Positions 38,958 to 50,900 of a stretch of 64,000 nucleotides of DNA are shown one piece after another. A program made the translations under genes and the position numbers. Origin of the DNA: Rhynchopus sp. YZ270_cl-10 (taxonomy: Eukaryota; Euglenozoa; Diplonemea; Diplonemida; Diplonemidae); the NCBI GenBank assembly GCA_964035575.1, contig OZ037924.1, forward strand, positions 930,001 through 994,000, written 5' to 3'. Below the pieces are notes generated by a model, which saw only the letters and a list, made by a program, of their open reading frames with translations, searched no databases and was not told where the DNA came from. Position 1 is the first letter of the stretch. Each line of letters starts with the position of its first letter.

Positions 38958-41900
38958 ATGGGGAAGAAGGGGTGGAGGTGCGCGCAATGCGACACAGATA
39001 ATATGTCCTTCAGCCAGAAATGCGTGAGCTGCCAGACGCCGAAGGGGGTTCCGGCGGCGACGACGACCACCATGAACCCCACGACCCCACCACCACCGAC
39101 TTCCACGACGTCACCGTCTGCAATCCCTGCAGCCTCCGTTGAACACCGCGCGGCTCTCTTCGAAGGCGTCTTCGGGAGAAAGCTGGGCGACACAGCGCAG
39201 TCCCCAGACAGGCACATCGAAGCAAAACAAAAGGAAACCGACTTCATCCCCTTCCAAGAAGCGCGCCGTGCCCTCATCGACGGCATCGGCGACGACCTCA
39301 GAAGACCCCCCTCTATGGTAGCATCATCGTCTCGAAAGCCGACTGCAGAGCGGTTGTCCTCTCCTGCAAAGCAAGCCCCTCCTCCTACTTCTTCTACTCT
39401 ATCTACAACGTCTGTGAAAACACTGCGTGATGCGGCAGAAATTGAAGGGTTAAACGCAAAAATTGGTGCATTAGGAGCAAAATGCGCGGAATTAACAGCG
39501 CAGTTGGAGATCAAAGATGAAAAGGTGGTGCAACTTGAACACCGTGCAAGAGAACTTGGATTGGAGAGTGTTGCGAGCAGGCACCATACTGCAGAGGCAA
39601 CTATTCAAGAAGAAGCGGTGCGAGCACAGAGACAATGCGACCGCATTGAGGAGCTTGAAGTGAAGGTGGCGACGTTGGAAGACCAACTACACGACTCTGC
39701 TGAAGAGGACCGGAAGAAGTACGAAATGATAACAATCCTGGAGGAGCAGCTAAAGACACAGAAGGACGCCACGCTTGCCTTGCAACAACAGATTGAGGAG
39801 GATTCAAAGCGAATCAGCTCGGACGAAAACCTTACCTTCGAATTAACCCGACTGCGTACCAACGCTACGACCGCTGAGGCAGCGAACAACTCTCTCAAAC
39901 AAGCGAACCTTTCATTAACCGCAGACAACGCAGACCTCAAACGGGCTCTCGAAGAGGCGACAACGTCTGCGAAGGATCTAGAATCTTCAAACACAAAGCT
40001 GTTGAAAGATCTGGAGCTCCTTCAACAAATCGTTTCTGACAAAAAAATCCTTCTCTGCGAAAAAGAGGAATCCGTTGTACGGAGCAGTCTCAAGACAGAT
40101 GAACACAATGAATCCACAGAACGGCATAGCACCTTTGCGAAGAAAGCTTCTGAAGTGCAAATCCTCAGCCTTGAATATGAAAACCAAGAAATCCGCCGGC
40201 AGCTGACTCTCAAGCAAACCGACTACGAAGCCGCAAAACAACGCTTCTCTGATGCAGAAACAGCCTCCCAGCTTGCACTTCTTGCCGCAGAATCGCATCA
40301 ACGCGGTCTCATGGAGTTCGACGCCCTCTCCATTTATCCCACACTTGAATCCGAGATTTCATGCTCAAAAATAAGTTTATCTGATTTACAGGGCGAATGG
40401 CTGACCAGAGGCACCGACATTCTTTGCGTCAAACACGACCAAATACTGAACGTAAACGGTACCTTTGTAGGCAACAATACCCTGCACCGCTGTGAAACAA
40501 CGGGGTATATGATGTTTGAGCAGCACACCGCAACAATGCTGCCGTTGGGAAGGCCGAACCGCAACGTCATTTTCTGGAGCGATGGGGACGTATGGGTGAA
40601 ACTCTTCAAATCCTACCATGAACGTCATCGGGATGCTTCCGTGCAGACGTCACTTAACGGTATTGATGTGCAAAGCGCCTTCATAGCTGCAGCAGAATCA
40701 GAAGCGCGGCAGGGACTGCAACAAAATGCATGCAGTGCATCTCTTGCACTCTCTTCAACCTTCACTTCGACTCTGCTTCAGGGTCTGACCGACGCTGGAC
40801 GTGAAATTCGTGAACACAATTCCCTCATCGAACCCTTCGAAACAAGCCAAGCCACACTCAAGCAGCTTCGTGAAACCCTAGAAGCGGAAGAAGCAAAAAG
40901 ACGTACGCTTGAAGGCATCGTGGAAAGCATGTCTGCAGGAGTCTCGGTGCAAGCGTTGGAAGACGCGGTGCAAGGGGGCATGGTAAAGGAGCTGCGGGCA
41001 GAGGCAAAGGCTTCAAGGGAGGTATGCGCTTTGAAAGGCTTTTTTTGTGGTTGTGTTTGAAGTTTTTGTGGGCATTGAGAGATTTTTCATATTCAGTGGA
41101 TGTGACTGATACCTTTTTTTGATAATGTTCCGTACACAGTGCTGACCCCAAGGTGGGTGCGTCAGTGATTGTCGTCACAATATCAAAACTAAACTCACAC
41201 AGGTCCTGGAAGCGCAAAAGGCAAAGTGTGAGAAGCTCCTCGCGGACAACTTCAGACTCGTTGAGGAGGCCGGGGCACTGACACGTGCCAGAGACAGCTT
41301 CGAGGCTGACTGTGACACCCTCCGTCGTCAGGTACGTTCCCGCCCTCATTGATTTTTTGGCATTTGTGTTCAGAACGTGGTTTTTTTTCTTCTTATTCGG
41401 TTCAAAGGTTTTTACCTTATTTTTGATCTTTTTTGTTTGTATTGTTGTCTTTTTCCTGCCTCACTTCTGGGGGAGGTTCAAGCAGCTAACGGAGTGTCAG
41501 CTGCCACCCCCCCCGCCCAACATTTATTCTGAAGTAGCATTCATTTAGAGGTACACTGTCACGAGAGGGCTTTGTATTTCGAAGTCAACTTTATTTGGGT
41601 CGCAATTATTCCCTTTTTTTAACCTACCAAAGTGGGCATTTAGACGATGCAGCAAAAAAAGAACGTATGCTAGTAGAGAGAGGAAAGTCATAAGGATGAT
41701 AAGGGTTGTAAAAAACCCTCCATTTTTGTTGAAGGAGACTAAGTATGAGAGGCGTAGGTTTATCTCGCAAAAAAAATTTTCTCTTTTTTTTTTTGTGAGT
41801 CCCGACAAGGTGGAAGTAAATCACGTAAGACTTAGAGTTACTATATTACCAACCTATTCTTCTTCCTTGTTTAGTTAGATATTCGTGTATGTGTTGTACC

Positions 41901-44900
41901 CTTTGTGGTTATTTTTTTTTCCAGTTTTTTTCAAGTTCCCCCCTGTTAGCATTTTTTGTGTAGTTAGTGAATGCCCTGCGTCCCGCCGATGAAGAGCTGT
42001 TTGCACTTTTTTTTTCAATTTTATTTCACATTTGATATCAAGATGGCTAAGCACAGAGAAGCTTAGGTTCATCTTATAAAACTTTTCCCCCCCTTTTTTT
42101 CAGGTAAGGTCATCTCACCACAACCTCGCCTTAGAAACAAGCTTTCCCCCTCTCCACCACCCCCCCCCAATAGCCAACGTTCAATATCACAAAAAAAAGG
42201 CCCTTCTTCTTTTCTCTATTTTTTTTCTCTCTCCTCCCATCACTCATTTCCCCCTTCAACAGATGGAGTCGGCATCAGAACGAGCAGAGCGAGATGGGGT
42301 CTGTATTGCAGTTCAAACAGATGGGGTGGATGAAAGGGTGAGGGGGGTGCAAACGGAGGACAAGGAGACACGCGGTGTGGGGCTGCAGACCGGCGACGCG
42401 ATTGCACAGAAATGGGTGTATTGTCAGACCGATCTGACCCATCTTGATGTTGCAGATCAATCAGAGCTTCAAGACACCCGAATGAAGCTCCGCAACGTCC
42501 AGAACAGCCTGCACACTACCCTCCAATCCTCTTCGCATGAAACTGACGCAGAATTGACGCAATTAAAACAAAGCAAAGCGCTTCTTTCAGTCTCTCTCGA
42601 CGACGCAAGAAATGCCCTCAAAGAAAGCACCGTTGAGGTCCACACCTTAAACCAAAAGCTTCTCGAACAGCAGGAAGAAGTAAAAAGCGTTTACTCCGAA
42701 ATTGCGCGGCTCAATGCGAGAGCAGTGCCTTCAGACATGCGTTCCACCACCCCTCCAATCGAGGTCACGCCTCTCCCTTCCGACCACGGAAGCGGGGCGA
42801 GCGGCGACACTAATGACATGGTCCTACAACGTGCCTTGAAACTTCAAACTATGCTGGCCTCTTTGCTTGCGAGGGGAGAGGACGCCTCTGAGGGGGAGGT
42901 AGATGCGTGTCTAAATGCGGCAGAAATTGAGGTAATCACACTATCAAATTTGGTCGGCCCTGCGACTGAAATTGACAATCTCAGACGGGTCGTTGCGATG
43001 AAGGATAATGAGATCAGAGAGATGCGTGAACGTGGCGCAAATGGAGAGCACGAACTACAACAGTTTGCCGACGTTGATCTTGCAGAATTGCGTTATAAAA
43101 TTGTTGAACGCGATCTCGAGGTGCAACGCCTGAACACAAACCTCTCCGAACGCAATGTCCGCAACATTGAAATCGAAAGCGAGCTTTCGCTGCTCCGCCG
43201 CCAAGGTGTTTCCTCACCTATCCCAGACACAATTCCCTCCGATCTTACCCTCACCATGCAGGACCTAGAAAACATTCAAGAAGAGCTCCGCAACTTCCAC
43301 ACCACCCGCACCGCACTAAAGGGAGAGCTTGCTGTGATGCAGGCCCAACTTACTTCAAAAGATTCAGAAATCGCAAGACTCGCCGAAATCATTAAAGAAT
43401 CGGTCAAAAAGGAGCGGGAACGCGTCATGAGTGAATCCCCTCAGCGGGGTACCCTCCCCCTCGAGGAAGGTTCCCCTACTTTATCGCGTTTTTCTGCTTC
43501 AAAGAGTGCTGTGGAATTTGAGGTGGCGACGTTAAAGCTTCAGGCAAAGGAAAACGAAAGGGTGTTGCGGGATATGAGGAAAGACATTGAGGCGAGGGAT
43601 TTGAGTGTGCAAACGTTGTCTGCGTCGTTGGAGATAGAGAAGCATGAGCGGGAGTTTTATGAGACGAAGTTTACTGAGTTGCGCAGCGTCGCCGAGACAG
43701 AACAGGTCGATGTGGAGGTGGAGTCATCCATAGGTTCCATTCGAGGTATCGCAGACAGAGGAGCAGAAATTTTGCAAATGGAAAAATCGCTGTCAGACGC
43801 AGCCTCGCAGGCTTCCGTATCAAAGAGCCGGATCCGCTCGCTCGAGGCCGTGCTAGAAAAGAACAAAAAACTCTTTTCTGTAGCAGATGTGCTCCGAACC
43901 TCCGACATCATTGACGTTACCTCCTTCACTTCTCTTGTTTCTCATAAATCAGTACAGCATTTGTTGGCAAGAATTAATACGATTCGCGTTGCTTCTTCTG
44001 CAGAAACTTCGGGGGTGTTAGATACATTTTCTAATTTGTGTGCAATGTTGTGCACAATGTGCGGTGTATTTGAGGCTTCTCCCAACGAAAACGATGTCGC
44101 AGGGTTAAATCATGCGTTAGCGGATAAGCTGGTTGAAGCGGAGCTGCGTTTGCGGACCTTAGAAGGGCAGGCTAGATTGAGTGAAGAGGATATGCCTGAA
44201 ATGCTTGCACGGTTTTACGAAAAGAGCAGAAGACTTGTAGAAAACGGAGAATTAAGTGGTACACATGACAGATTTTTAAGGTTTTTGCACGACAACGTGG
44301 AGGTTATTGTTTTGATGTATGAAATGGGGGTCACGCAATTTGATTCGATAGCTTCTTTAGTGCAGAGCCCACAGAGGAAGGAGCTGCTTGAAGCTGCGGC
44401 AACTCCTTTGTCCACCCCACGAAGGGATTTTGATGCACCACCTTCTTCTCGGAGAAGCCGGAGCAGCAGAGCAAGATCGATCTCTCCTGCTCCTGAGGTT
44501 GCTACACCGTCTACTCCAAACACTGCAAATCGGCTGAACGAAATGCTTTCCCGCCTAGACTCTCAAAGCAACACCAAATCCCGCGATCTCCTCAACAGCC
44601 TCAAGCTTAAGAAAGGACCGCATTCACCCTACTCCAACACCGCACCAAACTCTGCCATGACATTCCCTTCTGCGCGTCCAGATGGAGAGCTTCACGGGGC
44701 ATCCAACGTAACAGACATTCTTCACAAATTAAGACAAAGCGCGCAGCACCGCGGAGGTACCAGCCCCCTCGAAGGTGAAATGCTTCCTTCTCCTGACCGA
44801 GGATTCGCTGGTACCCCCATAGAGGGGAGGCTGTTATCGAGTGTGGTAATGGTCGATATGGGGACGAACACTGAGTTTGATTTGGAACTGCTTCATATGG

Positions 44901-47900
44901 TGAAGAGTAGCGAAGCGTTATCAGAGCTGTCCGATGGAGAGGAGCCGAGGGCGATGCCCGATTGGGCGGCAAAGTTGTTGCAAGAAATTCGGGTGACCAA
45001 AAAGGCGGAGGTGCTGAACAGTACAGAGTTGATTCTGCAGAGCACACCGCGCAGTGAGAGGGCAACACCACCACCGGTTTCGGAAGAGGAGATGCAGGAG
45101 TTGGCGGAGATTAGGAGGAGAACTGCGGAGGAAGAATCGGAGTTTGCAGGACCCGAGGTGCTTCGCAGCCGTGTTGCGACGGTTGAAGAACAGCTTGCCC
45201 TCGCAGAGCTTCGTGAATGGGAAAAATCGAGGGAATTGGTTTCCGTAACACAACAACTCTCTATCGCGGTCGACTCGCTCCGATCTGCGAAGGAACAACT
45301 CCGCAACACAGTAGATGCCACCCTCCTCCACGATGCGCAGCAAGAAACCACAGAGCTCCGTGCACGCCTCACCTCCGCTGGATTGGAAGACACCTTAAGC
45401 GGGTCCCGCTCGCTTCTCTCCAAATCGGAGTCGATGCACCGTATTTCCACCCTCAAAGGATTTGCCGAGCGGGGACGCCAATCAGAACACATCATCGAAG
45501 ATCTGAAGCTCCAGCTTGCAGAGCTGCAGGGCAAGGAAACGGAAGGCGTTCAGCTTGCGTATGAAGACCTTCACTCAGACATTGCAGACGATCTCCGCAA
45601 GGATCTGCTTGCCGCGAAGGCACGCTGCGAATCTTTGGAAGACCAGCTAGCAGGATTAGAAGAAAAAATGCGGAACACCGAACTCTTAAAAGTCGCTTTC
45701 GAACAGACCGCGGCGAGCCGTGAAAGTGAGCTTAGCTACATCAAAAAGGCGAACGCCCGATTGGAGGAGGACCTCGAAGATTTCAAGGAGGCGCAACGAC
45801 GGGCTGCGGTGCAGGCACGCAGTTCTCCGGTTTCCACATTCTTAGACGAACCGAGCCATCGGCAGAAGAGGCTTTCTCTTACGGACATCAAGCTCCAGGA
45901 ACTCATGGAAAAGGAAACCTTGGATACTGTCAGAAAGCGGGCTCAACAGACGGAAAACGAACTGAGACAGGAGGTGGCGGACCTGACCGAGCAGATCTGC
46001 GTTGTGGGGCAGCGCAACAGCGAGCTTCGCGCCATCGTCGACGAGAAGCACCGCGAGATCTCTTCCCTCCGCGACGACAAAACTTCTGCCTCTGCATCCT
46101 CCGACGGCATGCTCAAGATCCACCGCCAAGAACCCTCCGTCGGCGGCCAATGGCAAAAGGACCCCCCAACCGACAAAGCCAGCCTTGTCTCCTCTGAAGG
46201 CATGGTGCGCATGACCCGGCAGGACGCCCCTTCTCGCCTTGCAGCGAATATGATGTCCGCATCTTCCGCTTCATCGTCGCAGGTCAGCGAACTTCTCGCA
46301 CCACGTCTCAAACCTGAAAGAAAAAGCCGCGGACTGCGTCCAGCAATGAGCGGGACCTCTCAAGAGCTGAGCCCCATGAGGTCTCAGCTGTCAAGAGAAA
46401 TGTCTTCATCCGCTCCGTTATCGCCGAATATGCAGTTTGTACGTACCCCAGAAACCTGGTCTGATCTGGGACAGTCGCACAGCAACCTTGCGCGTCTCGA
46501 ATGCTCCATTCACTCTGTGGTATCCGAGCGGAACACCCCCAACCTTCAACCCCAGGACAGCAGAAGCAGTTCGTATGGTTCGTTTATCATAGGGAATATC
46601 AAGCTGGAGAGCCCGACCCGACCTGAGGGAGAGGATGAGTGGAGTCGGAGGGAGCCGGTTGAGAAGAGGATTTCAGAGTTGGAAGATTATGCGGCAGATC
46701 TGACCTCGAAGTTGATGCGTGCAGAGCAGCTCCGTCGGGCCTCGGAGACGATGAATGGGCTGCTGAAGGCGAACATTGCAGAGCTGCAGTCTCAAGCTGA
46801 GGAAGAACCGACCTCACCCATTATCACCACAACAGCGCTGATTGAACGGCTTGCATACTCTGAGGCGGAGGTAACCGCTTTGCGCGACGAAGTGAAGCGC
46901 CAGGCCTCCCGCATCGGCAAAGACAGCGAACCACGCAGCCCCGACGAAATCACCGGAGCAGACGACACCGGCGGTGCCCCCTCCCTCCGCGCAATGTCCT
47001 CCATGCAACTCTCCGAAAAGCAAGAGTCCGACGTGGTCCACCTTTTCAAAGCCCTCGGCAGAGAGGCCGCTCTCGAAGACGAGATCAAATCACTCCGCCA
47101 CGAGCTTCACGAAAAGGCTACCGGCAATGTCGTCTCCCTCTTCGAACGCCTTAGACGGGCTGAATCTGAGGTTGAACGCCTCCAGGTTCAACACGAAGGA
47201 CCTCCTAGCGCGGACCGCACCGTCAAAGACCTTGAATGCGAGCTTCTCAAATCTCAATCCGAGATCCGCCTCTTAAAAGATGAGTTGAACGTCCACGGTG
47301 GATTGTCTACAGTAGAACGACTGCATTCCGCTGAAGCGGAGGTAGCGAGGCTTGTTACGGAGCTGGCAAAGGCGCAGGAGGAGCTGAGTGAGAAGGCAGC
47401 TGCGAACGATTCATCCGCGATTTCTACGGATGGGTATTTGAGGGTGCCGGCTCGGTCACGGACGTCATCGTCTGCAACAACACATGATCAGTTCCACCCC
47501 TTCACTGCAAGCTGCGCGACCACCACCCTCTCTGTCTCCGCCCGCGGTGTCGCAGAAATGATGCTCGAAAAGACCGACGTCGAAACGGTACGCGACTTCT
47601 CCTCAAGCGACCGCCGCGGCTCTCTCGGTGCCTCCGAGCTCCTCGCTGCGGTTTCCTCTCACATCAAAGACCGAGCCTCTTCAATCGAATCTCTTGAAGG
47701 GTTTATGCGACCCCAGGGGTCCTCCTTCGTTGAAACCCCACCTACTGCTGATACACCGAAAATTGTTGACGCAAATCTAGCGCTTCCTATTCTCGAAATA
47801 TCCGAAGCAACGAGAGACAGCCAGAGCACCCTCGCTACGTCATCTCAAGCAACCATTGCGATGAAGGTGCAAGCAAGCAGCGCACTACAATCGATCTGTG

Positions 47901-50900
47901 AGGTGGAGAGTGAAGACGATGAGCATGATAGCAACCTCAGGGCGCGGTCCTTCTGTGTCATCCGGCCGTTGGATACATCAGTGGAAAGGGGGTTGAGGGA
48001 GCAGCTTCTGGAGGCGGCGTCACATCTACGCGCCCTCGAGGCAGAGCTGAACCTTGTGAAGGAACACCTCCATGAAGAGCTGCCTATTGAAGCCGCAGAT
48101 CTCATCCAACAGCTTGGTGAGGCGGAGGCGCGGGCGGTGCAGGCAGAGGAGCTGCTCCGTACCCACTCCCATTCACCGCCGAACCGTAAGGATACCCCGC
48201 AGACAATGTCCACCAGTGAAAGCGGGTCTGCGAGGAGGAGCGTGAAGAACTCTCGCATGGTGGAGCAGAAGCGTCTTCTTCGGGAGGCAGCACGGCGTCT
48301 CGAGACGGAGTCGGCAGAGCTTGAGGTTGCCCGATTGGCGTCGTTGGAGCTGAAGGGTGATGTGAAGGATGAGACCCTTCCTCTTCCGTCCACAGATCTG
48401 CAGGCGCTCCGCGCCGAAGTGCGGGTTCTGCGTGATCAGTTGTGCAAAGATATTCCTACAGAGTGCGCCGAGCTCATCGAAAAGCTCGCAGAAAGCGAAG
48501 CAGGCCGCGCCAAGGCAGAGGAGGAGCTGCGCGGCACACAGCGTCCGACCTACGTCGAAACGACCCTCCCGATTCCTGACATGCTTCAGACAGTGGATAC
48601 CCCGTCTGCAGCGTCGGCAGCGGAAGGGGAGGAGCTGGTCGAGTCTACAACCTCATTTGTGACGACACGGTTTACCCCTGCTGAGAAGGGGGGCATATCA
48701 GAGCAGGGGTCCACAACCAGTGTACGCACAGCGTTGAAGGTGGGGGACTTGGCGTCATCGCAGAATTCGGAAGGCGAAGTGGTTGTGTCTAGCGCAGATG
48801 TGTCACCCCTTGCCGCATCGGAACTGTCGATTCAGGAGAGGAGGCGACAGATGGAGCGTGCGCAGGTTCAGCTGAGGGGGCAGGAGTGGTCTTCTGCGCA
48901 GGTTAATGAGACGGATGTGCAGATTTTGGTGCATCGTGCTGACAAGCCTGAGTGTGATGTAGTGTCGTCACCGTCGCGTACTCCGGATCGTGAGTCAGCG
49001 TTTGAAAGGATTGCGCAGCTTGAGGCGCAGCTCAGTGTCATGCAGGAAGAGCTTGGGGCGCCAGAGGACGTTGCAGGGTTGGTGGCGAAGGTGGTGGAGA
49101 TGGAGGCTGTGTTGGTGGCGGAGCAGGCCTCGAATGCGTCGCTGCGTGCGGAGCTGTCGCGTGTCGCAGGGTTGACCTCTCCGTTGGCAAGGGCCGAAAG
49201 CTCGCAGCTGCATTCCTCGTATGCGACTCTCCTGGGAGAGCGTGTAGGCAGTGAGGACGAAGAGGGCACGCCGTTGGAGAGGTTGGGCAGCAGTGCGCGC
49301 AACATCATCGCAGAGACGCCGGATGAGAAGACGAAGGAGATTTTGTTGACGAGGTTGGAGGCGGAAGTGGCATCGCATCTGGCCAGTGACGACGAGGTTG
49401 GGGAGTTAGAGAAGGAGATCGCTGCCATCCGTGGGGAGCTGAGCAAGCATCAGGGCGGGGTCGAGGAGGCCCTGCAGCTGGAGGTGGAGCTGCTCAGGTC
49501 GGAGGTGTCGCGGACCAAGAAGCTGCTTGAGGCGGTGCAAGCGCCTACACCACACAAAGAAGCCATCGACGTCGAAACCGTCAGCGAAACCCCACGCAGT
49601 CTCCAAGCAGACCTCTCCAATGCGCTTGACAGAGAAATGCAGCTCATGGCCCAGCTCGAGGTCTTCCAAACACAGCACAGCCAAGATGACCTGCTCGCAA
49701 GGCTAGCAGCGTCCGAGGCAGAGGTGACACGCCTGAAGAACCCTTCTGCCAGCATCGATGCTGTCGTCCCGCCTTCCCTGGAGGGTGTGCAGTCGACGGC
49801 GTCAATGTCAAAGGATGCAGACCTCGAGATGGACGCCCTCCGCGTTGAGGTAGCGCTTCTGAAGGAACAGCTTGAGGAGGTGCGTTTAGAAAGCCTCAAG
49901 GGGGGTGAGTCTGCTGCAAAGCTGGTTGCGTCAGAGTCGCACGTAAAGCAGGAACAGCGGGAAGAGGGTGCTGAAGGTGTACCAACGCTGGTTGTTTCTG
50001 AGTCACGTACGCAGCAGGGACAGTTGGAAAACACTGCAGGTCTTGTTGAGCTTGAGTCGCAGGTTGTTGCTCTTCGCGAACAGATTGCAGTGCCAGAAGA
50101 GCAGTCGTCTGTTCTTGAGGAGCTCATTGCTGCCGAGTCACGTGTTGCTGTTGCAAAATCTCTGCGTCCCGAACTTATTGCTCATGACAGTGCCAGCACG
50201 ATGCAGACCGCATCAGGTGTGAAGCCGGCACTCTTTGAAGGAAACACCGAGAGCGTGCAACAGGCAGGCGTTGAGGAAGGAGGGGTACTCCTTGCACCAA
50301 CAGAAGTGAGCACAACTGTGCCAGCGGACTTGCAGACACTGAGGGAGCAGGTGTTGAACATCCCCGACAGCAGCTACGTTGCAAGTGTGCAGCAGTTGGT
50401 GGAAGCAGAGGTGCGCACAGCAGTGGCGAAGGAGTCTGCATCACGTTCTGAACTGACTTCTCTTCGTGCTGAGTCTGCACAGCTCCGTGAGGTGCTCTCG
50501 ACACAGAAGTCTGCTGAAGATGTTGCACTTGTGGAACAGCTTGCGTCGTCTGAAGCACGCATTGCTCGTGTTGAGACTGAGCTGCACGGTGCTTCGCTGT
50601 CAGTGCACAACACTAGTGAGGGAGCTGAGCTGAAGTCACTCGAGGCTGAACTTGTTGTTCTGCGGGAACACACACAAGGAACAGGTGTGAGCACAGCAGA
50701 ACTACAGGAGAAACTGGAGACGTCTACAACTGAGGTGTCTCGTATCGAAGGTGCGTTGCAAGCTTCTTCTGCTGCTGTTGCTGCACAGAGAACTTCAGAC
50801 AGTGCAGAGGTGGAGACACTTCGTGCTGAGATTGCAGTTCTGAAGGAACAGCTTGTGGCACGTGATCCGGCAACGGATCTCGTTGTTTCTGAGTCACACA

